Assembly: GCA_964416595.1 (NCBI GenBank)
Contig: CAYQES010000034.1
Coordinates: forward strand, 1-22,237
Direction of reading: 5' to 3'
From: JAKFYM01 sp964416595
Lineage (GTDB): Bacteria; Bdellovibrionota; UBA1018; CAIPTA01
DNA length: 22,237 nucleotides
Shown here: positions 15,888 to 22,237 of the stretch, one piece after another
How the letters are laid out: every line of letters begins with the position of its first letter
How positions within the stretch are numbered: the first letter of the stretch is position 1
The notes under the pieces: model-generated
Seen by the model: the letters and a program-made list of their open reading frames with translations, nothing else
Databases searched by the model: none
Told to the model about the DNA's origin: nothing
Made by a program: the position numbers and the translations under genes

Positions 15888-16778
15888 CTAGTTTTTACAC
15901 TCCACAGCCAAAATTCTTTGCCGCTCTCCAAGCTTTGCTACGATTTCCGCTTGGCTTAGGGATCCTTGATTTAAACGAGCCAACACAATCCAGCCTAAGG
16001 CCAGCTTTGGATCCTGTGGATCGTATCCCCTTTCTACGAGCCAATCATGCATGAGGGCATAGCGTTCTTTTTGGCGCTCGGGGCTGAGGCCATTTCGCAA
16101 ATATAATTCGCATTGGGCAGAGTAGTGATGGAGTGGGCGAATGTTTTCTTTGGAAACAAAGTCGTCTTTTTCCGCCCATACATCCATGATCTGTTTTCCG
16201 AGTTGGCAATAGGAGAGAAAAAGATCACCGAAAGAGCGAGCAAAAGAAAAAGCGGACAGATCCTCGTCCGTCATTTTTTCCCGGGGGCAATCGGGAAATT
16301 CTATGCACACCCTGGGAGATTGGTATTTGAACATTTCCAATTCGTGGATGGCGCGGTTCAAATCATCGATGGCTTTTTGCACATTTTTTGGGGCGTCTAA
16401 AAAGAAACGGTTGTATTGCTCCACGGAACCAATCATCTGCTCAAAATGGTTATGCAGGTAATTGAGCCGTTCTTGGTTGGTTTCTTCGCCTGGTTGAAAA
16501 TCAATACGGCCAGGTTTCCAGGCGTTGATTGTGGCCACGCTCTCCTGCAAACGGACCTGCACTTTTTCTTTATTGCCTGCACCAGGGAAAGCGAAAAATC
16601 TTGCGGAATGAAAATCTTGCCGTTCTTGGCAAATTTTCTGAAAAGCTGCAAACCACTTCTGGGCAATCGGGCGATCTACTACGGTGAAAGAAAGAGAAAA
16701 GGGATCTAGGGAGGAGCCAGGAGAGCCAAAAGTGATTGAAACAACAGCAGGCATAGCAGAGAGTATACCACTATTCAT
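15888..16778 (-). CDS. hypothetical protein translationally coupled to HTH-SBP gene
   Basis: About 296 residues, no signal peptide or membrane segment, probably cytoplasmic. The central part is helical and rich in aromatic and charged residues (LNYLHNHFEQM, then AIDDLNRAIHELEMFKYQ). It is followed by a conserved-looking FARSFGDLFLSYCQLGKQ and a C-terminal helical region with LALGWIVLARL. The LN-LH-x-x-FE and GDL-x-x-x-Y-x-Q-x-GK patterns faintly recall hypothetical proteins of marine phages and bacteria, a weak recollection. The ATG at 16778 shares an ATGA with the TGA of the upstream gene, strong evidence of coupling. An ATG at 16754 (MPAVVSITFG) and a TTG at 16805 are alternatives. Function is unknown; linkage suggests work with the regulator or the divergent hydrolase. 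Confidence 0.62.
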   Translation of the reverse strand: MNSGILSAMPAVVSITFGSPGSSLDPFSLSFTVVDRPIAQKWFAAFQKICQERQDFHSARFFAFPGAGNKEKVQVRLQESVATINAWKPGRIDFQPGEETNQERLNYLHNHFEQMIGSVEQYNRFFLDAPKNVQKAIDDLNRAIHELEMFKYQSPRVCIEFPDCPREKMTDEDLSAFSFARSFGDLFLSYCQLGKQIMDVWAEKDDFVSKENIRPLHHYSAQCELYLRNGLSPERQKERYALMHDWLVERGYDPQDPKLALGWIVLARLNQGSLSQAEIVAKLGERQRILAVECKN

Positions 16779-17632
16779 TGTGACTCGGGGAGCCCCCACG
16801 CCCAATTAGTAATTTTACGTAAAGTTTTAGTTTCTTGCAGCCGCTCTAGAGCTTGGTTTACTTCGGGCAGCCATTCTGCCGAATCCCTATGAAAAACGAT
16901 GGTAGAGTGGCTATCGTAAAAATAAGGTTTCGATTGCACAATGAGATTATGGGAAAATTGCGGAAAGTAGTGGGGCTGCTCGGGGTACACTAAAACATTT
17001 TCTACCTTGCCGTTGCGTAGGGCTTCGAATAGCGAGACATTTCCATGGTAACTAATGATTTTGTAGTCTTGTGCTAGATGTTGTTCCGCAAATTCCTTGT
17101 GAATAGATTTTGACCAAACACCTAAGCGTGGCTTTTCTTTCTGTGTAGTAGGGAGTGGTTTTTTTAGCCCAAAGATGGCTCCTTGGGGCCGATCCATATC
17201 ATCGTAGGAATTGGAGAGGTAGAGTTCTCGCTTTCGTTCTTTTGTTGCGGCGATAGCTGCAACAATAAATTCAACAGATTGCTCTTGTACGAGTTTTTCT
17301 GCCTCACTGCTTTCACAAGGGATGAGTTTGATGCGTACTTTTAAATGAAACGCGAGTGCACGCACAATGCCTAATTCATACTTTTCATCCGGGTGTCGGA
17401 ATTGGTGAAGTGCTTGGAGGCGGGGCATGCCAGAATGATTCATCACTCCTACTCGAAGTTTTGGCAGGTTTAGTTCATTTTCATAACGGTAAAAGGTTTT
17501 GAGAGAAATGCTCATCGCTTGGCAGATAGCCAGAGGTGATTGCAAGGGATCGCAATAGAGAGATAAAAATAACTGGCTATGTGGGCTATGGATTTTTGGA
17601 CGACCATTAGGCCGAACGACAGCGCTACTCAT
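16775..17632 (-). CDS. HTH plus solute-binding (SBP type 3) fusion, probable transcription regulator
   Basis: A 285-residue protein. Residues 8-57 look like a resolvase-style helix-turn-helix with a basic GRPK lead (PNGRPKIHSP, then LAICQAMSISLKTFYRYENEL). From about 58 the frame continues as a periplasmic-binding-protein type 3 domain: LRVGVMNHSG, YELGIVRALAFHLKVRIKLIP, a VEFIVAAIAATKERKREL hinge strand, PRLGVWSKS, LFEALRNGKVENVLVYP and a closing helix. There is no signal peptide, so the binding domain should be cytoplasmic and act as a ligand sensor for the DNA-binding part. The usual SBP3 protein is exported and has no such N-terminus. The frame is open to a TTG at 17764, but the ATG at 17632 gives a sensible product; neither has a good ribosome-binding site. 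It is divergent from the hydrolase gene, the classic position for its regulator. Confidence 0.68.
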   Translation of the reverse strand: MSSAVVRPNGRPKIHSPHSQLFLSLYCDPLQSPLAICQAMSISLKTFYRYENELNLPKLRVGVMNHSGMPRLQALHQFRHPDEKYELGIVRALAFHLKVRIKLIPCESSEAEKLVQEQSVEFIVAAIAATKERKRELYLSNSYDDMDRPQGAIFGLKKPLPTTQKEKPRLGVWSKSIHKEFAEQHLAQDYKIISYHGNVSLFEALRNGKVENVLVYPEQPHYFPQFSHNLIVQSKPYFYDSHSTIVFHRDSAEWLPEVNQALERLQETKTLRKITNWAWGLPESQ

Positions 17633-17700
17633 GATGTAAGGTGTATTGCGTTTCTTTTGCAGGCGCAAGGTGCCGCTGCGAGTTATGACAAAATATTCTT

Positions 17701-17713
17701 CATTTAATAAATG
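17701..17713. promoter_or_regulatory. candidate operator: CATTTA-A-TAAATG palindrome
   Basis: A 13-base perfect inverted repeat in the intergenic region between the HTH-SBP regulator and the divergent MBL gene. A TATAAA at 17740-17745 downstream could serve as the -10 of the plus-strand promoter, although no clear -35 pairs with it. The palindrome is AT-rich and could be chance. Confidence 0.25.
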
Positions 17714-17785
17714 ATTCCTGCTTGTAGAAGAGGGTGATCTATAAATAGAATCTCTGCAGCACAATATTTTTTAAGGAGGATTTTT

Positions 17786-18817
17786 GTGAAAAAAATAATT
17801 TTGCTAGCTTGCCTGCTGTGGAGCGCCAATCTACTGGCTGCCCCAAGTCAAAGTACATCCACTGTAGAGGATGTAAAAATCACGATCCTTTCCGATATGG
17901 TAACTAGTTATATGACCCACGCCGAATGGGGGTTTGCGGCCCTAGTGGAAGTGAAAGTGGGTGGAACCTGGCAAAAACTTTTGTTTGATACGGGTGCTGA
18001 GCCAGAAACTGTTTTGCACAATGCTAAAATCCAAGGTGTAGATATCTGCACCATTAACCATGTGGTGCTTAGCCACAACCATGGTGACCATACGATGGGT
18101 TTGGTGAAATTGCGGGAAACCTGCCGAGCCACTAATCCTAATGCTTTTAAGTACGCTTATGTGGGTGGGCCTGAAATTTTTTGGGCGCGCCCGATGGAAG
18201 GTGGCGGCGACGATAACGTGATGCTCGTGGAAAAAGGAAAATTTGAAGCCTTAGGCGGACAATTCATTATGCCCAAGAATGCCAACTCCAATATGCCAAT
18301 TCCCGGTTTTCCTGGAGTTTGGGCCAGCGGTAAAACTCCGCGCCTATTTGATGAAAAAACCTATCCCGGCGAACCGTTAATGATCAATCCCAATACTGGC
18401 CGGGGTGAAGTGGATATCGTTCCTGAGGATCAATCTTTGATCATCAAAACAGCCAAGGGTTTGATTGTGATCACGGGTTGCGCTCACGCTGGTGTGATTA
18501 ATACCATCAATCAAGCACGCTCAATGTTTCGTACCCAGGTACACGCTTTGATCGGTGGCTTTCATTTGTTTGGAAAAAACAGTGGTAACCCAAGCACCGT
18601 GGGCACCTTGGATTGGGTAGCAGCACAAATGAAAGGCTTTAATATAAGTTACATTTTGGGCGCCCACTGCACTGGCCTGCAACGCATTGTATTCTTGCGC
18701 AAAGCTTTGAAAATGACGGATAAAACCGCCGTGGTTTCTACCATTGATACGAAGTTCACGTTGAGTGATGGCATTGTGGCCAGCGATTTGAATTTACCGA
18801 TTGAAAAGGAAGAGTAG
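17786..18817 (+). CDS. periplasmic metallo-beta-lactamase-fold hydrolase (COG1237-like)
   Basis: A 343-residue hydrolase. The signal peptide MKKIILLACLLWSANLLAA places it in the periplasm. Metal ligands are clear: HNHGDH at 97-102 (H97, H99, D101, H102), H234 in GCAHAG, and H260 in GGFHL or H294 in GAHCTG. The GCAHAGVINT and GGFHL motifs and the LLFDTGAE start of the fold place it in the COG1237 subgroup (dihydropteridine/MptA-like metal-dependent hydrolases), not the antibiotic-degrading enzymes. An exported form of that subgroup is unusual to my knowledge. AAGGAGGA five bases before the GTG at 17786 fixes the start. The divergent HTH-SBP gene probably regulates it. The substrate cannot be read from the sequence, and a phospho- or pterin-type molecule is only a family-based guess. 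Confidence 0.85.
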   Translation: MKKIILLACLLWSANLLAAPSQSTSTVEDVKITILSDMVTSYMTHAEWGFAALVEVKVGGTWQKLLFDTGAEPETVLHNAKIQGVDICTINHVVLSHNHGDHTMGLVKLRETCRATNPNAFKYAYVGGPEIFWARPMEGGGDDNVMLVEKGKFEALGGQFIMPKNANSNMPIPGFPGVWASGKTPRLFDEKTYPGEPLMINPNTGRGEVDIVPEDQSLIIKTAKGLIVITGCAHAGVINTINQARSMFRTQVHALIGGFHLFGKNSGNPSTVGTLDWVAAQMKGFNISYILGAHCTGLQRIVFLRKALKMTDKTAVVSTIDTKFTLSDGIVASDLNLPIEKEE

Positions 18818-18847
18818 CGGTAAAAGGATTGAGAAATGATACAAACT

Positions 18848-18876
18848 ACGGGGGCCAATGGCCCCCGTTTGTATTT
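18848..18876. terminator. terminator between the MBL hydrolase and the Spy-like gene
   Basis: A perfect 9-bp GC-rich stem, ACGGGGGCC/GGCCCCCGT, with an AAT loop lies between two convergent genes. The plus-strand 3' side continues TTGTATTTT; the minus-strand side has only AGTTTGT. It should terminate the hydrolase transcript well and the minus-strand gene less surely. Confidence 0.8.
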
Positions 18877-18882
18877 TCTAGA

Positions 18883-19338
18883 TTAGAATGAAATAGCTAA
18901 ATTAATGTGATCCCAGCGAATGCCCGATAGATCCAAGATTTTGTAGTCATTCATGCATTCTCCGATAGCGTCATCGAAATCTTCCCGTTGGTCAGGGGTG
19001 AGAAGGTTGATCGTGTCAATCGTTGCAGAAATGGCAGCTTCTTGGATGGGAGCCACGAGTCTCATGAGCGAGTGACAAGAAGCTTTTACTTCTTCTTTAC
19101 TGATTGGATGAGCTTTTAAATCGCCCATCAGTTCTTGCATGGCCGAATCAATGGCCGCTTTTTTCTCCGCATACATTTGTTTTACAGGTGCAAAATTTGA
19201 GCGGGCGGCATTGTTTTGTGCAGTGGTGGGGCTAGCTGCTTGCCAAGCCTTCATTGCACATTGATGACTTTGATTATGATCCGCCCAGCTAAGGTTGGAT
19301 GCGAGGAAGAGACCGAGTGCCAGGATTACGTTTTTCAT
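18883..19338 (-). CDS. Spy/CpxP-like periplasmic protein
   Basis: A small periplasmic helical protein of 151 residues. The signal peptide is MKNVILALGLFLASNLSWA, cut before DHNQ. The mature part is almost all helix with an LTPDQRED near 113-120, which recalls the LTxxQ repeat of the Spy/CpxP family of envelope-stress chaperones and metal-binding proteins. Only one such motif is present rather than two, so membership is tentative. Three Cys (27, 88, 128) and several His could bind metal. AAGGAGG four bases before the ATG is a very strong ribosome-binding site, suggesting high expression. It faces the hydrolase gene across a shared terminator and stands 133 bases downstream of the MBOAT operon's end. 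Confidence 0.62.
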   Translation of the reverse strand: MKNVILALGLFLASNLSWADHNQSHQCAMKAWQAASPTTAQNNAARSNFAPVKQMYAEKKAAIDSAMQELMGDLKAHPISKEEVKASCHSLMRLVAPIQEAAISATIDTINLLTPDQREDFDDAIGECMNDYKILDLSGIRWDHINLAISF

Positions 19339-19471
19339 AAAACCTCCTTAAGGTTTGGTTAACGAGCTGGATTCTAAGGAAGTGAAATGATGAAGGCAAT
19401 AGTGACGCTGGGAGTTGCGGCGTAATGTTCAGATATTTTCTGTTTAGGTGTGGCGATATGGATGGCACTAA

Positions 19472-20905
19472 CTAAAACTGAAAGTAAATAAATTGCTGGG
19501 CTTGGGTGGGTTGGCCTAATTCAGAGATAAAAAATAAAAAAGCGCCGGCAGCCGCGTAGTAAAAAGCCCAACGTTGCCAGGTGGGACGCCGAGAAATCTT
19601 TTCCCAGCCATCATGTCCTTTGGCTACGTACTGAAATAGCATTAGCCCAAAGATCAAAATCCCATTTAGAGCCAGTTGCCAAGGCGTAATATGGCGAAAT
19701 ACTGCCGCGGATTGAAAGTCTTCTGCGTGAGGCAAAAGGTGAGCAAAAACGTACCAAGCATCACTTAAAGATGTGGCTCGGAATAGAACCCAGCCGAGCA
19801 CCACGATGTGAAAAGTGATGAGCCCTTTTATGAACATAGGTAATTTCCAAGAGAATAAATTTTTTGATTTTAATATCCTAGCGCCTACCAGAGCTAATCC
19901 GTGCCACAATCCCCAAGCTACGTAAGTCCAATTGGCTCCGTGCCAGAGGCCACTCAGCAAAAACACTACCAGCAAATTTCTATTCGTGCGGGCTTCTCCG
20001 TGGCGGTTACCGCCCAAGGGGATATAAACATAATCTTTAAACCAGGTGGAAAGCGAGATATGCCAACGCTGCCAAAAGCCGGCGATGGAAGTGGCCAAAT
20101 AGGGCTTCTCGAAGTTTTTCATTAAGTCTATACCTAAAATCCGGGCGGACCCTCGAGCGATATCTGAGTAGCCAGAGAAATCACAAAAAATCTGGAAAGT
20201 AAAAAAATACGTGGCTAATAAAATCTGTAGGTTCGTGGCAGCACGTAAATCTCCGTAGGTAATGTTCACGAAGGAGGCCAAAGTGTCCGCGATGATGATT
20301 TTTTTAAAGAGGCCCGTGAAGATGAGTTTTAATCCATGCGTAATATTCTCATATTCGGGGCGATGATATGCCCGCAATTGGTGCAAAAGATTCTGTGGCC
20401 TTTCAATCGGGCCCGCCACGAGTTGTGGGAAAAAAAGAACGTAGAGAGAGTAAATGCCCAAGTGGCGTTCCGCCTTTTGGCGGCCGTAATACACCTCGAT
20501 CGTATAGCTCATGGATTGGAATGTATGAAAAGAAAGGCCGAGCGGTAAAATAATGGAAAGTAGTGAGGGATTATAGGTAAAGCCCAACCATCCGCCGAGG
20601 GCGTGCATGCTATCTTGCGCGAAATTAAAGTATTTAAAAAAGAAAAGGATGCCGAGGTTTGCCGTTAGGCTCAGGATTAATATCCATTTCCTTTTTTTGC
20701 CCTCTGCTCGCTCGATCAGTAAACCTGCTACATAATCCACTAAAATCAGGAACACCAAGACCAAAATAAATTTTGGAATGAAGGCCATGTAAAAATACGC
20801 ACTGGCCAGTAATAACCATAGCCAACGGGTTTTGTGCGGCAATAAAAAATAGAGCACCGCCACCAGGGGAAAGAAAATCGCGAATTCAAAAGAATTAAAT
20901 AGCAT
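19472..20905 (-). CDS. MBOAT-family O-acyltransferase (AlgI/DltB-like)
   Basis: An inner-membrane acyltransferase of 477 residues that passes an acyl group, usually acetyl, across the membrane onto an exported polymer. Hallmarks are LFFPQLVAGPIERP (157-170), the CDFSGYSDIARGSA block (241-254), FWQRWHISLSTWFKDYVYIP (277-296) and SGLWHGANWTYVAWGLWHG with the invariant His near 322. Length and order match AlgI-type proteins. It overlaps the upstream SGNH gene by 11 bases, the usual arrangement with an AlgJ/AlgX/DltD-like partner that completes transfer in the periplasm. No alginate, cellulose or D-alanine genes are present here, so the acceptor glycan cannot be named. The start ATG at 20905 lies inside the partner's last codons. 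Confidence 0.93.
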   Translation of the reverse strand: MLFNSFEFAIFFPLVAVLYFLLPHKTRWLWLLLASAYFYMAFIPKFILVLVFLILVDYVAGLLIERAEGKKRKWILILSLTANLGILFFFKYFNFAQDSMHALGGWLGFTYNPSLLSIILPLGLSFHTFQSMSYTIEVYYGRQKAERHLGIYSLYVLFFPQLVAGPIERPQNLLHQLRAYHRPEYENITHGLKLIFTGLFKKIIIADTLASFVNITYGDLRAATNLQILLATYFFTFQIFCDFSGYSDIARGSARILGIDLMKNFEKPYLATSIAGFWQRWHISLSTWFKDYVYIPLGGNRHGEARTNRNLLVVFLLSGLWHGANWTYVAWGLWHGLALVGARILKSKNLFSWKLPMFIKGLITFHIVVLGWVLFRATSLSDAWYVFAHLLPHAEDFQSAAVFRHITPWQLALNGILIFGLMLFQYVAKGHDGWEKISRRPTWQRWAFYYAAAGAFLFFISELGQPTQAQQFIYFQF

Positions 20906-22133
20906 GTTGGTAAAGGTATTCTGCTAATAAGCGATGGGTGAGTGGGGTTCCATGCCCCTCACTGTGCACGTATTTTTTTCTATTTATATAAAAATCAGGA
21001 ATGATTTCCGTGAGCGCAACAACGGGAAATCCCGCTTCCCGTAAAGCAGCCAGCACTTTTTCATCTTCGGGCAGGCGTTTGGGTAGCATTCCATTCCAAT
21101 ACAATAGGAGGAATTTTCCTTGGTATTTGTTTTCGATTAAAAATCTTGTTTGTTTTAGGATCGCTAAGTACAGCTTTAAGTTTTGTTCGAGAGAGGCCAC
21201 GCCTCTTTGCCGGCTGTTCACGGTTCTCATAAAGGCCCGTAGGGCTGCCGAGTTTTCTAAGCGGCGTTTCATCTTAGTCCAAAGAAGGTTTTGAAATAGG
21301 CCTGCATAATACACTCCACCACCAGGCTCTAGTTCATATCTTGGTCCGCCAACCCATTCCGACTGACCATTCACCCAATCCACATGCAATAAGTTGGTAG
21401 TAAAAACAGCTAATGAAGGCGGTAAATTTTCCGCGCATTCAAAGCCAATCTTTTTTTCGAGTATGCGCAATGCATGTTGGGTTCCATACGCTTGGAAAGC
21501 GAAGTTCATGGTATACGTTTTTCCGCCGCTAAGTTTTTCTAGCTGTGCGGGAAAGGTTTCTTCATTATTTACTCCGATCCCAAAAGTTTGGGAGTCACCG
21601 AAAAAAAGCGCAACATTTTCTGCGTGATCCGCGGGTCGATGGTCGGGAATATTTCGGTGGCCACAGGCATCGATGAAAAAGGAATTTTTAAATTCAAACT
21701 CCCCTTCGTTGTAATAGGTATACGTGAAGGCCGTATTGGCCTTAGGTCGATAGCCCAATTGCCAGTCGTCTAAAAAATAATCTGTGCTAATATCAGCCCT
21801 ATTTTTTTTTGCTTCCACCGGTGTTAAGGGCGCAGCCGCAGCTGGAGCTGCTTTTTCAGGCCACTTTAGCCAGCCGATACAATAAGATTCCGCGGCCAGA
21901 AAAAAAACGCATACAATCATGCCATTCCAGAAGAACTTTTTTAGCATTGGCACGGGCACTAAAAACACCAATGAGAAAAAATAGAAGAAACCTAAAATTG
22001 AAATCCAGATAAAAGGCAAAGGGACTTTTTTTAGTAGCCAGAGCGCTACGAATGCCACCACCGCACTCACTAAAAATGCTAGGCTTAAGCGCCATTTAGA
22101 CATTTGGATATTTTTCGCCTCGGCGGGGCTCAT
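20895..22133 (-). CDS. membrane-anchored SGNH-fold partner of the MBOAT acyltransferase
   Basis: A 412-residue protein. Three hydrophobic segments (about 13-33, 38-60 and 66-84) anchor it, then an Ala/Pro tether leads to a periplasmic domain. The D-D-W-Q-LGYRPKAN segment is followed by SGNH block I, ALFFGDSQTFGIGVNNEETFP, with Ser181 as candidate nucleophile. The C-terminal HSEGHGTPLTHRLLAEYL has His394 in the catalytic position, but the usual Asp is Glu392. Such proteins work with an MBOAT enzyme to transfer acetyl groups to exported polysaccharide. The ATG at 22133 has TAGGA about eight bases upstream. An ATG at 22103 (MSKWRLSL) is an alternative and would give an 8-base overlap with a possible upstream gene. 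Confidence 0.82.
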   Translation of the reverse strand: MSPAEAKNIQMSKWRLSLAFLVSAVVAFVALWLLKKVPLPFIWISILGFFYFFSLVFLVPVPMLKKFFWNGMIVCVFFLAAESYCIGWLKWPEKAAPAAAAPLTPVEAKKNRADISTDYFLDDWQLGYRPKANTAFTYTYYNEGEFEFKNSFFIDACGHRNIPDHRPADHAENVALFFGDSQTFGIGVNNEETFPAQLEKLSGGKTYTMNFAFQAYGTQHALRILEKKIGFECAENLPPSLAVFTTNLLHVDWVNGQSEWVGGPRYELEPGGGVYYAGLFQNLLWTKMKRRLENSAALRAFMRTVNSRQRGVASLEQNLKLYLAILKQTRFLIENKYQGKFLLLYWNGMLPKRLPEDEKVLAALREAGFPVVALTEIIPDFYINRKKYVHSEGHGTPLTHRLLAEYLYQHAI

Positions 22134-22237
22134 CTTTAATTCCTATGGGTGGAGTTTGTGCTTCAAAATAGCCGCTGTTCTGGCGCGCCGCAAGGGTGAA
22201 TTGATTGTCGCTCCGCAAGAAGTGAGTTACGAAACAT
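22096..22237 (-). CDS. possible C-terminal end of an upstream gene (partial)
   Basis: The minus strand is open from the window edge to TAA at 22096-22098, giving about 46 residues (including THFLRSDNQFTLAARQNSGY) with normal codon use for this region. If real it would be the upstream member of the MBOAT/SGNH operon and overlap the SGNH start. One other minus frame is open here only to 22163, so the evidence is modest. Confidence 0.4.
   Translation of the reverse strand, partial: CFVTHFLRSDNQFTLAARQNSGYFEAQTPPIGIKDEPRRGEKYPNV

Noticed and set aside
17786..18817. MBL gene as an antibiotic-resistance beta-lactamase
   Set aside because: The GCAHAG and GGFHL motifs fit the COG1237 hydrolases and not class B beta-lactamases.

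Overview
The window looks like chromosomal DNA of a Gram-negative, double-membraned bacterium of moderate GC. The evidence is two outer-membrane beta-barrel proteins ending in Phe, several lipoboxes, many Sec signal peptides and a secreted cytochrome-like protein. The mix of small secreted or lipoproteins of unknown function, a 7TMR-DISM-type sensor, a secreted haem-motif protein and dense gene packing suggests Bdellovibrionota or a related former deltaproteobacterial line. That placement is an inference, since no rRNA or other phylogenetic marker lies here. I see no IS element, CRISPR array, prophage block or integrase.

Layout. (1) 1-2585: ftsK on the minus strand, with a possible start of a downstream gene at the edge. 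(2) 2586-5730: two tandem plus-strand porin paralogues, the first behind a long leader that can fold in mutually exclusive ways, each followed by a strong intrinsic terminator. (3) 5784-5858: a single tRNA-Val(GAC). (4) 5949-9970: small exported proteins and lipoproteins. These include a lipoprotein gene split by an in-frame TAA, a short protein resembling the C-terminal half of the HvfC/BufC (DUF2063) family, and a solitary SGNH-fold secreted protein. (5) 9971-13625: a tight minus-strand operon of a receiver-like protein, a 7TMR-DISM/GAF membrane sensor and a YhhQ-type queuosine-precursor transporter. (6) 13814-15883: a secreted protein with one CxxCH haem motif and a Cys-rich tail. (7) 15888-18817: an unrecognised gene coupled by ATGA to an HTH plus solute-binding-domain regulator, divergent from a periplasmic metallo-beta-lactamase-fold hydrolase. 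(8) 18883-19338: a Spy/CpxP-like periplasmic protein. (9) 19472-22133: an MBOAT O-acyltransferase (AlgI/DltB-like) overlapped by an SGNH-fold membrane partner, a typical polymer O-acetylation module, with a possible further upstream gene running off the window.

How the parts may work together. The HTH-SBP regulator, its coupled partner and the divergent hydrolase form one candidate unit in which a small molecule controls a periplasmic enzyme. The receiver-like protein and membrane sensor form a second candidate signalling unit. The MBOAT/SGNH pair should acylate an exported glycan. The least explained parts are the HTH-SBP/MBL locus, the porin leader and the sensor operon.
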